A stretch of DNA of 64,000 nt from contig OZ026515.1 of NCBI GenBank assembly GCA_964019695.1, positions 128,834,375-128,898,374 on the forward strand, given 5' to 3'. This document shows, piece after piece, positions 33,148-48,300 of the stretch. The DNA comes from Loripinus fragilis (Eukaryota > Mollusca > Bivalvia > Lucinida > Lucinidae). Under the pieces are notes generated by a model that had not been told where the DNA came from, did not search any database, and worked only from the letters and a program-made list of their open reading frames with translations. Each line of letters opens with the position of its first letter. The first letter of the stretch is position 1. The position numbers and the translations under genes are program-made.

Positions 33148-34056
33148 CTCCTCAAAATAATTGAAGGACCAATACTATCAATTATAACATTGATGCATTT
33201 TGTGTAGAACGTATTTTGAAAACCAATTCTACGATCTAGCCTAAACTTTTCGGACATCTTTGACGTCTTATTGCCAAGTGAAACGGCAAAACGAAAGTGG
33301 TAGAAAATGTTACTAACAAGGATTTTTTGTCATTTTAAAACTTGACCTAAATATATTGGAATGTCACTTTTTGTGTGTGATCCATGGACTACAGAACTGC
33401 ATGAAATGAATGCAAATTGCTTTTAGATGCTGAAATCTCTGTTTTCGCATGCTTTTATGGTGTTTGAATCCCATCAATTCCATCCACCTCTTCCTGTGAG
33501 AGAAAATTGCCCCGCTTGGCTGTGGCGTAATAGCCAGACTATAGATTCAGACATCAGGTTTGGAGTTTGTCTGTGACAATCTTTAAAAATTCGTCGGGAC
33601 ATCTTTCTAACACTAAATGGCATAGAATGACGATTGAAAATCTGATTCTTGATGGCCAAGTACACGCATTGATATCAGAAAAGAAAACAATGTCAAAACT
33701 CCATTGTCAGAGATGAAAATGCTTGCTTCCCAGTTTATTGAAACTGTTTGAAGATTTTTTTTGCATGTAAGCTGAACTGTTTAAAACAAAGTTTAATTTG
33801 GTGTCACTTTCATTCTACTCGAATGACCACAGAAGAATTTCTTTACCCCACCCACTGCCCTTTGAAAGTGTGTTTTTGAGGGTATGTGCATTTGAGACAC
33901 AGTTATGGCAGAATTAGGCATGGGAATCATTAATAATGATTCTTGATTTATGGGCATAAAGAACTGAAAGATTTGGGCCAAGTTTTACAGAATTTAAATG
34001 TTTGAGCTAATTATACTCGCGTTCTAAAATCTTGGTCCTTTAATTATTTTGAGGAG
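33148..34056. mobile_element. Tc1/mariner-type non-autonomous element in satellite B
   Basis: The TIRs are CTCCTCAAAATAATTGAAGG (then ACCAA) at the left and, inverted, CTCCTCAAAATAATTAAAGG (then ACCAA) at the right. TA (TATA) flanks both sides, and both flanks are satellite B. Length 909 bp. Two minus-strand frames of about 62 codons inside show no transposase motif that I recognise. Confidence 0.85.
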
Positions 34057-36314
34057 TATAGTTAGCCTTGAGGACATATACCATCACAATGTGGTTTAAT
34101 AGAGACACTTATGTACATGAATCATCGCTGGGAAGCTTCATTGTGACACTTGAGTACATGTATCATCACTAGGTGCCTTTTAGTGACCCTTGTGTACATA
34201 TACAATAACTATTAGGCTTTATAGTGACCCTTAAGTATACTTGCCATCACTAGGAGGCTTTATAGTGTTTTTAGGACATGTACCGTCACAAAAAGGCTTT
34301 ATAATGACCCTTGAGTACATTTACCATCAATAGGAGGCTATATAGTGACCCTTGAGTACATATACCAACACAAGGTGGCTTTATATTGACACTTATGTAA
34401 ATGTACCATCATCAGGAGGCTTTATAGTGACGCTAGAGTACATGTACCATCACAAGGAGGCTTTTTAGTGACTATTGTATACATAAACCATCGCTATCGG
34501 CTTTAAACCTCCCCTTGAGTACTCATATCATCACTAGAATGCTTTATATTGACTCTTGAGTACACACAACATCACAAAGGGGCTTTATAGCGACTCTGGA
34601 GTAAATGTACCATCACTAGAAGGCTTAAATGGAATCATGAGTACATGTACCATCACGAGGGAGCTTTATAGTGACTCTAGAATACATGATCCATCACAAG
34701 GATACTGTATAGTTACCCTTGAGTACATTTCCAATCACTCAGAGGATTTATAGTGAACATTTACTACATATACTATCACCAGAATACTAAATAGTGATCC
34801 TTGAGTACGCGTACCATCACGAGGAGGCTTTTTAGTAACCCTTTAATACACGTACCTTCACTAGGTGCCTTAATAGTGGCCATGAGTACATGGACCATAC
34901 TAGGAGGTTTAATAGTGTCCCTTAAGTATATGTACCATGCCTAGGAGGCTTTATAGTGACCCTTGAGTACCCATTCCAGGACTAGAAGGCTTTATTGTGA
35001 GGCTCTGGTACATGTACCAGCACTAGGAGGCTTTATTGTGACTCTTGAGTACGTGTTAAATCACAAGGTGGCTTTATAGTGACTCTTGAATACATGAACC
35101 ATCACTAGGAGGCTTTATAGTGACCCTTGAGTACATGTACCATCACTAGGAGGCTTTATAGTGACCCATTGAGTACATGTTACATCCGTAGGACGCTTTA
35201 TATTGATCCTAGATGACATATACCTTAACAAGGTGGCTTTATAGTGACTCTTGTGACTATGCTACATCACTAGGCGGCTTTATAGTGACCCTTGAGTACA
35301 TGTACTATTACAAGGAGGCTTTATATTGACCCTTGAGTACTTGTACCATCACTAGAATGCTTCATAATAACTCTTGAGTACATGTACTATCACAAGAAGG
35401 CTTTATAATAATTCTTGGCTGCATATGTCATCACTAGGAGTCTTTTAGTGACCCTTGGGTATATTTGCCATCACTAGATGGCTTTATAGTGTATTTTGAG
35501 TACATGTACCATCACAAGAAGGCTTAATAGTGTCACTCAAGTATATTACCATGACTAGGAGGCTTTATAGTAGACTATTAAGTACCCATGCCATCACTAG
35601 GAGGCTTTATTGTGACGCTTTGGTACATTTACCATCACATGGAGGCTTTATAATGGCCGGTGAGTACCTGTACCATCACAAGGAGGCTTTATTACGATTT
35701 TGGGTACATGTAGCATCACGAAGAGTCACTATTATGACACTTGAGCACATGCACCATACTAGTAGATTAAAAAGTGTCGCTTGAGTTTATGTACCATGAC
35801 TAGGAGGCTTTATAGTGACTCTTGAGTACCAATACCATCATTGGGTGGCTTTTTAGTGACCCTTGAGTACATGTACCAACGCTAGGAGGCTTTATTATCA
35901 CCCTTGAGTACATGTATCATCACGAGGTGGCTTCAAAGTAGCTCTAGAATACATGCACTAGCACAATGAGGCTGTATAGTGACCCTTGAGGACATGCACC
36001 ATCACTAAGAGCCTTTATAGTGACCATTTAGTACATATACCATCACTAGGAGACTTTATAGTGATCCTTGAGTGAATGTACCATCACTAGAAGGCTTGAT
36101 AGTGACCATTGAGTACCTGTACCATCATAATGAGGCTTTATTATGATCCATGAGTACATGTACCATCACAAGGAGGCCCGATTATGCTACTTGAGTACAT
36201 GTACCATCGCTAGGAGGCACTATAGTGACACTTTAGTACATTAACAATTACTAGTAGACGCTACAGTAACACTTGAGTTACGATTGGGTACATTTACAAC
36301 CACTAGTAAACACT

Positions 36315-36515
36315 TTGTTTGTTTGATTTGATTATTTACGTCCCATCAACAAGCTTTCAGTTTAACAGGAACGGGTCTTCCAGGGTTGAACCAGTACTAA
36401 GCTAGGATAAGTATGTCTTGCTCAAGTACCACAATGCAGTGACGCCAGTGAGGCTTGAACCCGGGGCCCCTCGGTCTCGAGTCAAGCACTCTACCACTGA
36501 GCCACTGCGCTCCCG
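36315..36515 (-). mobile_element. V-SINE-like element in satellite B
   Basis: On the minus strand: A box TGGCTCAGTGGTAGAGTG, B box GGTTCAAGCCT, then a central block CTTGAGCAAGACATACTTAT resembling the conserved V-domain, and a short A/T-rich tail. Target duplications CTAGTAAACACT (36,303-36,314) and CTAGTAAGCACT (36,516-36,527) differ by one base. This is the RUDI type reported from molluscs (from memory). Confidence 0.85.
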
Positions 36516-39300
36516 CTAGTAAGCACTACAATCACACAAAAGTGTATGTACTTTCACCAGGAGGTGCTACAGCAACACTTAAGTTCTCATATCTCCGCTC
36601 AGACGCACTAAAGTGATATTTTAGTATATGCATCATCAATAAGAGGCACTACGGTGACACCAGAGTACGTGCATCATTACTAAGAGGCACACTACATCGA
36701 CACTTATACACATGTATCCTCACTAGGAGGCATTATAGTGGCACATGACTGCATGTACTATCATTAGAGGTACTACACTGACACTTCAGTACATTTACAA
36801 TCGCAATTAGAGTCACACTTAAAACCTTGTATATTCACTAGGAGGTGCTGCAGTGACATTTGAGTATGGTACTCTAGCGCATCCTAGTGATGGACTATAT
36901 ACTCCCCATGTGTCACTGTAGTGCCTCCTAAAGAAGGTTCATGTACTCAAGTGTCACAGTAGTGGTGCCTCCTAATTTTAAGACATATACTCGAGAGTCA
37001 CTGCTTTGCCTCTTAGTGATGATGAATGTACTCAAGTGTCATCGTTGTGCCTCTTACACTATGAGACACTACAGTGACACCTTAGTTCATTTGACTTCGT
37101 TAGGAGGTACTACAGTTACACTTAAGTATATGCACCATCACCAGGATGCACTACAAGGACACTTAGGTACATATATCATCATTAAGAGGCACGACAGTCA
37201 CACATACGTGTATTTACCATCACTAGACAGCACTACAGTGGCACTTGAGTGCATGTACCTTCTTTAGGCGGCACTACGGTATCCCTTGAGTGCACATATC
37301 CTTACAAGGGTACACAACAGTGACGATTGAGAATTTGCATCATCACTAGGAGGCACTAGAGTGACACTTGAGAACATATACCTCACACAGGAGGCACTTC
37401 AGTGACCCTTGAGTACATTTATAAACACTAGTAAGCATTACACATACACTTGAGTGCATGTAACTTCACTAGGAGTGACATTTGAGTATAGTATTTATCA
37501 CTAGGACACACTACAGTGACACTTGAGTACATATATTGTCACTAGGATGCACTACAGGGACACTTGAGTACAATTACCATCTCTAAGAGGGACTACATTG
37601 ACCCCCTGAGTACATTCACCATCACTAGGAGGCATTACAATGACACTTGAGTACATTTACAATCACAAGTATACACTAGAGTGACACTTGAGTGCATGAA
37701 CCTTCCTTTTGATGCACTACAGTTAGAATTGGATATATTTACAATCAATAGTGGGCACTAAAATGACACTTGAGTGTATGCATTGTCACCAGGAGGTGCT
37801 ACAGTAACACTTGATTGCAACTTTCTTCACTAAGGGCACTACATATACGTTTCAGAACATGCATCAACAGTAGGATGCACTACATTGACATTGGAGAAGA
37901 TACATCATCACTAAAAACCACAGCAGTGACACTTGAGCACATGTATCTCACTATGGGCTCTACGGTGATATTCATGTACATATACTATCACTAGGAGGCA
38001 CTACATTGACACATGACTATTTTAATCATCACAAGGAGGCACTACAAAGACAATTTAGTACATTTACAGTCATAACTTAGCACTACAGTGATACTTTAAT
38101 ATTAGTGCCTCCTAGTGCTGGTATATACGCTCACGTGCCACTGTAGTGCATCCTAGTGAAGATATGTGCACTCAAGTGTTACTGTAGCACATCCTAGTGA
38201 AGATATGTGCCCTCAAGTGCTACTGTAGCAAATCCTAGTGAAGGTGCATGCTCTCAAGTGTCACTGTAATGCCTCATATCGATGGTTATTGTAAACAAGT
38301 GTCACTATAGTGCCTCCTAGTGAAGGTTATATACTCAAGCGTATCTGTAGTACCTACTAGTGATGATACAAGCACCCAAACGTCATTGTGGTGGCTCGTG
38401 GTTAAAGTACGTTCACCCAAGTGTTTATGTGCTGCATAACAGTGAAGGTAGTGAAGATACATGTACTCAAGTGTCACTGAAGTGCCTCCTAGCAATGATA
38501 AATCTACTCAAAGATTACTGTAGTTCCTCATAATGATGGTGCATGTCACAAAAGTGTGATCTGGTGTATTATACACACTCAAGTGTCACTGAAATACCTT
38601 CTAGCAAATGTAGATGTGCCCAAGTGTCACTGTAGTGCCTCATTGGCAACTTGCATATACTCACGTGTCACTGTAGTGCCACATAGTGATGATAAACAAA
38701 TTCAAGAGTAACTGAAATGTCTCCAAGTGAAGGTACATGTTCTCAGGTGTCAATGTAGCACCTCCTAGTGAAGAACATATGCCTAAGTGTTAATGTAGTG
38801 CCTCCTTGAGAAGATGTACATACTCTAGTGTCACTGTACTGCCACCTAGTGATGATATATATACTCGAGTGTCACTGTAGTGCCTCCTACGTGATCTGAG
38901 GTGGCACTGTGGTGCTCCTAGTGAAGGTACATGTGTCCAATTGTATCTTTAGTGCCTCTTAGTGAAGGTGCATGTATTGAAGTGTCACTGTAGTGTCACC
39001 TTGTGTCACCTTGTGATGAAATAAACACTCAGGTGCCACAAAGTAGTGTATCCTTGTGATGGTACGTGTACTAAAGTGCAATTGTAGGTGCTCGTAGTAT
39101 AGGTACATGTACTCAAGTCCTATTATAGTGCCTCCTTTTGCTTTTTAATATATTCCAATGCCACTGTTATGCCTCCTAGTTTTATAAACGCATTCAACTG
39201 TCGCTGTAGTACCACCTGGTGATGGTTTATAGTGCCTCCTTGTGAAAGTGGACATGTTCTCGCAAGTGCACCTTTAGTACCTTATTTTTTCGGTTGATGT

Positions 39301-42300
39301 AATCTATATCCCTATGGTATGAAAAATTTTTTGTCAGTTGTCTTCATCTCATGACAACAGTCAGAGCAGGGTAATATATCATTCATGTATGAAACATGCT
39401 CCGTCAGTTGTCATCATCACATGACAACGGTCAGAGTATGATTATACCCTCTCAAGAATGAGTCATGCTCTGTCAGTTGCCATCATCTCATGACAACGGC
39501 AAGAGCACGGTTATTCATCTCTAAGGGTTGAAACATGCTCCGTCAGTTGTCTCATGACAACGGTGAGAGCATGGTAATATATCATATATCTTTAAAAGCA
39601 TGCCCCGCAAGTTGTCTTCGCCTCATGACAACGGACAAAACATGGTTATACATCCCAAAGATATAAATCATGCCCCACAAGTTGTCTTCGTCTCATGACA
39701 ACGGTAAGAGTATGATTACACCCCCTCAAATATGAGTCATGCTCTGTCAGTTGCCATCATCTCATGACAACGGTCAGAGCATGGTTATTTTTCTCTAAGG
39801 TATGTAACATGCTCTGTCAGGTCTCATCATCTTATGACAACGATCAGAGCATGGAAATATACCACTCATGTATGAAACATGCTCCGTCAGTTGCCATCGT
39901 CTTATGACAACGGTCAGAGCATGGTAATAGATCCCTAAGGTATCAATCATGCTCCGTCAGTTGTCATCGTCTCATGACAACAGACAGAGCATGGCTATAC
40001 ATCCCAAAGGTATGAAACCTGCTCTGTCAGTTGTCTATGTCTCATCACAACGTTCAGAGCATGGTTATTTATCCCTAAGGTATGAATCATGCTCCGTCAG
40101 TTGTCATCGTCTCATGACAACAGTCAGAGCATGGTGCATGAAATATATCATATATCTATGAAACATGTCCCACAAGTTGTCTTCGCCTCATGACAACAGA
40201 CAGAGCATGGTTATACATCCCAAAGGTATGAATTATGCTCCGTCAGTTGTTTTTGTCTCATGATATCGGTCGGAGCATGGATCTATATCACTTAGGTATG
40301 AAACATGCTCCGTCAGTTGTTATCGTCTCATAACAACGGTCAGAGTATGATTATACCCCCTCAAGTATAAGTCATAAGCTGTCAGTTGCCATCATCTCAT
40401 GACAGCGGAGAGGGCATGTTTATTCATCCCTAAGGTATGAGACATGCTCCGTCAGATGTTATCGTCTCATGGCAACGGTCGGAGCATGGTTATACATCCC
40501 TTTGTTATGAAAAATGATCCGTCAGTTGTATCGCCTCATGACAACGGTCAAAGTATGATGATACCCCCTCAAGTAAAAGTCATGCTCTGTCAGTTGCCAT
40601 CGTCCCATGACAACGTACAGAGCATGGTTGTTCACCCCAAAGGTATGAAATCTGCTCTGTCAGTTGTCATCGTCTTATTACAACGGTCAGAGCATGGTTA
40701 TTCATTTCTAAGGTATGAAACATGATTCCTCAATTGTCTTCGTCTCATGACAATGGTCAGCGCATAGATCTTTATCCCTATGGTATGAAACATGCTCCGT
40801 CAGTTGTCTTCGTCTCATGAAAACGGTCATAGCATAGCAATATATAATTCATGTAGGAAACATGCCCCTTAAGTATTAGTCATGCTCCGTCAGTTTCCAT
40901 CATCTCATGATAACGGTCAAAACATGGTTAATTCATCACTAAGGTATGAAACATGATCTGTCAGTTGTCATCGTCTCATGAAAACGGTCAGAGCATGGTA
41001 ATATATCCCTAAGGTATGAACCATGCTCCGTCAGTTGTTATCGTCTCATGACAACGGTCAGAGCATGGTAATATATCCCTTAGATATGAACCATGCTCCG
41101 TCAGTTGTTATCATCTGGTGACAACGGTCATAGCATGGTATTACATCCCTAAGGTATGAACCATGCTCCGTCAGTTGTTATCATCTAGTGTCAACGGTCA
41201 GAGTATGATTATCCATCTCTAAGGTATGAACCATGCTTCGTCAGTTGTTATCATCTAGTGAAAACGGTCAGAGCATGGTTATATATCCCTAAGGTATGAA
41301 CCATGCTCCGTCAAATTTATCGTCTTATGACAACGGTCAAAGCATGGTAATCTATACCTAAGGTATGACCCATACTCTGTCAGTTGTTATCGTCTAGTGA
41401 CAACGGTCAGAGCATGGTAATATATCCTAATGTATGAACCATTCTCCATCAGACGTTATCGTCTAGTGACAAAGGTCAGAGCATGGTAATATATCCCTAA
41501 GGTATGAACCATGCTCCGTCAGTTGTTATCATCTCACGACAACTAACGGAGAATGGTAATACATCCCTAAGATATGAACCATGCTCCGTCAGTTGTTATC
41601 ATCTAGTGACAACGGTCAGAACATGGTAATATATCCCTAAGGTATGAACCATGCTCAGTCAGCTGTTATCGTCTCATGACAACGGTAAGAGCATGGTAAT
41701 ATATCCCTAAGGTATGAACCATGCCCCGTCAGTTGTTATCGTCTAGTGACAACGGTCAGAGCATGGTTATATATCCCTAAGGTATAAATAATGCTCTGTC
41801 AGTTGTTATCGACTCATGACAACGGTCAGAGCATGGTAATATATCCCTAAGGTATGAACCATGCTCCGTCAGTTGTAATCGTCTCATGACAACTGTCAGA
41901 GCATGGTAATATATCCCTAAGATATGAACCATGCTCCGTCAGTTGTTATCGTGAAGTGACAACGGTCAGAGCATGGTAATATATCCCTAAGATATGAACC
42001 ATGCTCCGTCAGTTGTTATCGTCTAGTGACAACGGTCAGAACATGGTAATATATCCCTAAGGTATGAACCATGCTCAGTCAGTTGTTATCGTCTCATGAC
42101 AACGGTAAGAGGATGTTATATATCCCTAAGGTATGAACCATGCTCCGTCAGTTGTTATCGTCTAGTGACAACGGTCAGAGCATGGTTATATATCCCTTAG
42201 GTATAAATAATGCTCCGTCAGTTGTTATCGTCTCCTGACAACGGTCAGAGCATGGTAATATATCCCTAAGGTATGAACCATGCTCCGTCAGTTGTTATCG

Positions 42301-45300
42301 TCTCATGACAATTGTCAGAGCATGGTAATATATCCCTAAGATATGAACCATGCTCCGTCAGTTGTTATCGTCTAGTGACAACGGTCAGAGCATGGTAATA
42401 TATCCCTAAGGTATCAACCATGCTCCGTCAGTTGTCATCATCTAGTGACAACGGTCAGAGCAAGGTAATATATCCCTAAGGTATGAATCATGCTCCGTCA
42501 GTTGTTATAATCTTGTGTCAACGGCCAGAGTATGATTATTCATCCCTAAGGTATGAACCATGCTCCATCAGTTGTTATCATCTAGTGACAACGGTCAGAG
42601 CATGGTTATATATCCCTAAGGAATGAACCATCGTCCGTCAGTTTTTATCTTATGACAACGGTCAGAGCATGGTAATATATCCCTAAGGTATGAACCATGC
42701 TCCGTCAGTTATCATCTAGTGACAACGGTCAGAGCATTGTAATATATCCCTAAGGTATGAACCATGCTCCGTCAGTTGTTATCGTCTCATGACAACGGTC
42801 AGAGCATGGTAATATATCCCTAAGGTATGAACCATGCTCCTTCAGTTGTCATCATCTAGTGACAACGGTCAGAGCATGGTTATATATCCCTAAGGTATGA
42901 ACCATGCTTCGTCACTAGTTATCGTCTCATGACAACGGTCAGAGCATGGTAATATATCCCTAAGGTATGAAGCATGCTCCGTCAGTTGTTATCGTCTCAT
43001 GACAACTGTCAGAGCATGGTAATATATCCCTACGATATGAACCATGCTCCGTCAGTTGTAATCGTCTAGTGTCAACGGTCAGAGCATGGTAATATATCCC
43101 TAAGGTATGAACCATGCTCCGTCAGTTGTCATCATATAGTGACAACGGTCAGAGCATGATAATATATCCCTAAGGTATGAACCATGCTCCGTCAGTTGTT
43201 ATCCTCTAGTGACAACGGTCAGAGCAAAGTAATATATCCCTAAGGTATGAACCATGCTCGTCAGTTGTTATCATCTAGCGACAACGGTCAGAGCATGGTA
43301 ATATATCCCTACGGTATGAACCATGCTAAGTCAGTTGTTATCGTCAAGTGACAACGGTCAGAGCATGGTAATCTATACCTAAGGTATGATCCATTCTCCG
43401 TCAGTTGTTATCGTCTAGTGAAAACGGTCAGAGCATGGTTATATATCCTAAGGTATGAACCATGCTCCGTCAGTTGTTATCATCTTGTGACAACGGTCAG
43501 AGCATGGTAATATATCCCTGAGGAATTATCCATGCTCTGTCAGTTGTTATCGTCTAGTGCCAACGGTCAGAGCATGGTAATATATCCCTAAGGTATGAAC
43601 CATGCTCCGTCAGTTGTTATCGTCTAGTTACAACGGTCAGAGCATGGTAATATATCCCTACGGTATAAACCATGCTAAGTCAGTTGTTATCGTCTAGTGA
43701 CAACGGTCAGAGCATAGTAATATATCCCTAAGGTATGAACCATGCTCCGTCAGTTGTTATCATCTCATGACAGCGGTCAGAGCATGGTTATATATCCCTA
43801 AGATATGAACCATGCTCCGTCAGTTGTTATCGTCTAGTGACAACGGTCAGAGCATGGTTATATATCCCTAAGTTATAAATAATGCTCCGTCAGTTGTTAT
43901 CGTCTCATGACAACGGTCAGAGCATGGTAATATATCCCTAAGATATGAACCATGCTCCGTCAGTTGTTATCGTCTTGTAACAACGGTCAGAGCATGGTAA
44001 TATATCCCTAAGGTATCAACCATGCTCCGTCAGTTGTCATCATCTAGTGACAACGGTCAGAGCATGGTAATATATCCCTAAGGTATGAATCATGCTCCGT
44101 CAGTTGTTATCATCTAGTGTCAACGGCCAGAGTATGATTATTCATCCCTAAGGCATGAACCATGCTCCATCAGTTGTTATCATCAAGTTACAACGGTCAG
44201 AGCATGGTTATATATCCCTAAGGCATGAACCATCGTCCGTCCGTTGTTATCATCTTATGACAAAGGTCAGAGCATGGTAATATATCCCTAAGGTATGAAC
44301 CATGCTCCGTCAGTTATCATCTAGTGACAACGGTCAGAGCATTGTAATATATCCCTAAGGTATGAACCATGCTCCGTCAGTTGTTATCGTCTCATGACAA
44401 CGGTCAGAGCATGGTAATATATTCCTAAGGTATGAACCATGCTCCTTCAGTTGTCATCATCTAGTGACAACGGTCAGAGCATGGTAATATATCCCTAAGG
44501 TATAAACCATGCTTCTGCACTGGTTATCGTCTCATGACAACGGTCAGAGCATGGTAATATATCCCTAAGGTATGAAGCATGCTCCGTCAGTTGTTATCGT
44601 CTCATGACAACTGTCAGAGCATGGTAATATATCCCTAAGATATGAACCTTGCTCCGTCAGTTGTAATCGTCTAGTGTCAACGGTCAGAGCATGGTAATAT
44701 ATCCCTAAGGTATGAACCATGCGCCGTCAGTTGTCATCATATAGTGACAACGGTCAGAGCATGGTTATATATCCCTAAGGTATGAACCATGCTTCGTCAT
44801 TTTTCATTATCTAGTGACAACAGTCACAGCATGGTAATATATCCCTAAGGTATGAACCATGCTCCGTCAGTTGTTATCATCTAGTGACAACGGTCAGAGC
44901 ATGATAATATATCCCTAAGATATGAACCATGCTAAGTCAGTTGTTATTGTCTAGTGACAACGGTCAGAGCATTGTAATATATCCCTAAGAAATGAACGAT
45001 GCTCCGTAAGCTGTAATCGTCAAGTGACCACGGTCAGAGCATGGTAATATATCCTTAAGATATGAACCATGCTAAGTCAGTTGTTATCGTCTAGTGACAA
45101 CGGTCAGAGCATGGTAATATATCCCTAAGGTATGAACCATGCTCCGTCAGTTGTCATCATATAGTGACAACGGTCAGAGCATGATTATATATCCCTAAGG
45201 TATGAACCATGCTCTGTCAGTTGTTATTATCTAGTAACAACGGTCAGAGCATAGTAATATATCCCTAAGGTATGAACCATGCTCGTTAGTTGATATCATC

Positions 45301-48300
45301 TAGCGACAACGGTCAGAGCATGATAATATATCCCTATGGTATGAACCATGCCAAGTCAGTTGTTATCGTCTAGTGACAACGGTCAGAGCATGGTAATCTA
45401 TACCTAAGGTATGATCCATTCTCCGTCAGTTGTTATCGTCTAGTGACAAAGGTCAGAGCATTGTTATATATCCTGAGGTATGAACAATGCTCCGTCAGTT
45501 GTTATCATCTTTTGACAACGGTCAGAGCATGGTAATATATCCCTGAGGTATTATCCATGCTCAGTCAGTTGTTATCGTCTAGTGCCAGCGGTCAGAGCAT
45601 GCTAATATATCCCTAAGATATGAACCATGCTCCGTCAGTTGTTATTGTCTAGTGACAACGGTCAGAGCATGGTAATATATCCCTAAGGTATGAATCATGC
45701 TCCGTCAGTTGTTATCGTCTCATGACAACGGTCAGAGCATGGTATTATATCCCTAATGTATGAAACATGCTTCGACAGTTGTCATCGTGACATGACAACG
45801 GTCAGGGCATGGTTATTTTTCCCTTAGGTATGAAACATGCTCCGTTAGTTGTCATCGCCTCATGACAACGGTCAGAGCATGGTTATTCATCTCTAAGATA
45901 TGAAACATGCTCCGACAGTTGTAACGTGACATGACAACGGTCAGAGCATTGGTTTTCATCCCTAAGGTATGATACATGTTCCGTTAGTTGTCATCGTCTA
46001 ATGACAACGGTCAGAGCATGGCTATTCATCTCGAAGGTATGAAACATGCTCCGTCAGTTGTTATCGTCTAGTGACAACGGTCAGAGCATGGTAATATATC
46101 CCTAAGGTATGAACCATGCTCGGTCACTTGTTATCGTCTAGTGACAACGGTCAGAGCATAGTAATATATCCCTAAGGTATGAACCATGCTCGTCAGTTGT
46201 AATCGTTTCATGACAACGGTCAGAGTATGGTAGTCAATACCTAAGGTATGATCCATACTCTGTCAGCTGTTATCGACTAGTGACAACGGTCAGAGCATGG
46301 TTATATATCCTAAGGTATGAACCATGCTCCGTCAGTTGTTATCATCTTGTGACAACGGTCAGAGCATGGTAATATATCCCTAAGGTATTAACCATGCTCC
46401 GTCAGTTGTCATCATCTAGTGACAACGGTCAGAGCATGGTAATATACCCCCAAGGTATGAATAATGCTCCGTCAGATTTTATCCTCTAGTGTCAACGGAC
46501 AGAGTATGATTATTCATCCCTAAGGTATGAACCATGCTCCATCAGTTGTTATCATCTAGTGACAACGGTCAGAGCATGATTATATATCCCTAAGGTATGA
46601 ACCATCGTCCGTCAGTTCTTATCGTCTCATGACAACGGTCAGAGCATGGTGATATATCCCTAATGTATAATCCATGCTCCGTCAGTTGTTATCATCTAGT
46701 AACAACGGTCAGAGCATTGTAATATATCCCTAAGGTATGAACCATGCTCCATCAGTTGTTATCGTCTAATGACAGCGGTCAGAGCAAGGATATATATCCC
46801 TAAGATATGAACCATGCTCCGTCAGTTGTTATCGTCTCATAACAACGGTCAGAGCATGGTAATATATCCCTAAGGTATGAACCATGCTCCGTCATTTGTT
46901 ATTATCTTGTGACAACGGTCAGAGCATGGTAATATATCCCTTAGGTATGAACCATGCTCCGTCAGTTGTTATCGTCTAGTGACAACGGTCAGAGCATGCT
47001 AATATATCCCTAAGGTATAAACCATGCTCCGTCAGTTGTTATCGTCTAGTGACAACGGTCAGAGCATGGTATTATATCCCTAAGATATGAACCATGCACC
47101 GTCAGTTGTTATCGTCTCATAACAACGGTCAGAGCATGGTGATATATCCCTAAGGTATGAACCATGCTCCGTCAGTTGTCATCATCTAGTGACAACGGTC
47201 AGAGCATGGTAATATATCCCTAAGGTATGAACCATTCTCCGTCACTAGTTATCGTCTCATGACAACGGTCAGAGCATGGTAATATATCCCTTAGGTATGA
47301 TCCATGCTCCGTCAGTTGTTATCGTCTCATGACAACTGTCAGAGCATGGTAATATATCCCTACGATATTAACCATGCTCCGTCAGATGTTATCGTCTAGT
47401 GACAACGGTCAGAGCATGGTAATATATCCCAAAGGTATGAACCATGCTCCGTCAGATGTCATCTAGTGACAACGGTCAGAGCATGGTAATATATCCCAAA
47501 GGTATGACCCATGCTCCGTCAGTTGTTTGTTATCGTCTAGTGACAACGGTCAGAGCATGGTAATATATCCCTAAGGTATGAACCATGCTCCGTCAGTTGT
47601 TATCATCTAGTGACAACGGTCAGAGCATGGTTATATATTCCTAAGGTATAAACCATGCTCCGTCAGTTGTTATCATCTCATGACAGCGGTCAGAGCATGC
47701 TAATATATCCCTAAGATATGAACCATGCTCCGTCAGTTGTTATTGTCTCATGACAACTGTCAGAGCATGGTAGCATATCCCTAAGATATGAACCATGCTC
47801 TGTCAGTTGTTATCATCTAGTGACAACGGTCAGAGCATGGTAATATATCCCTGAGGTATAAACCATGCTCCGTCACTTGTTATCGTCTAGTGACAACAGT
47901 CAGAGCATGGTATTATATCCCAAAGGTATGAACCATGCTCCGTCAGTGGTCATCATCTAGTGACAACGGTCAGAGCATGACAATATATCCCTAAGGTATG
48001 AACCATGCTCCGTCAGTTGTTATCATCTAGTGACAACGGTCAGAGCACGGTTATATATCCCTAAGATATGAACCATGCTCCGTCAGTTGTTATTGTCTCA
48101 TGACAACTGTCAGAGCATGGTAACATATCCCTAAGATATGAACCATGCTCTGTCAGTTGTTATCATCTAGTGACAACGGTCAGAGCATGGTAATATATCC
48201 CTAAGGTATAAACCATGCTCCCTCACTTGTTATCGTCTAGTGACAACAGTCAGAGCATGGTAATATATCCCAAAGGTATGAACCATGCTCCGTCAGTTGT

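Larger units (their letters stand above)
31866..39300 (+). repeat. Satellite B, central array (41-bp monomer, mixed orientation)
   Basis: Consensus CATGTACCATCACTAGGAGG, CTTTATAGTGACCCTTGAGT, A: 41 bp. Forward from 31,880 to about 36,870, inverted about 36,880-37,055, forward again to about 38,093, then inverted (CCTCCTAGTGAAGGTACATG) to about 39,290. From about 36,200 on the CTTTATAGTGACC part becomes CACTACAGTGACAC, a second subtype. About 155 copies by length after removing two insertions (33,148-34,056 and the SINE at 36,315). More diverged than satellite A. Long frames are artefacts of 41-bp periodicity. Confidence 0.93.

Noticed and set aside
32803..40725. Open frames of 65-108 codons within satellites A and B
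   Set aside because: They follow the 41-bp and 70-bp periodicity, occur on both strands, lack start context, and change frame between monomers.
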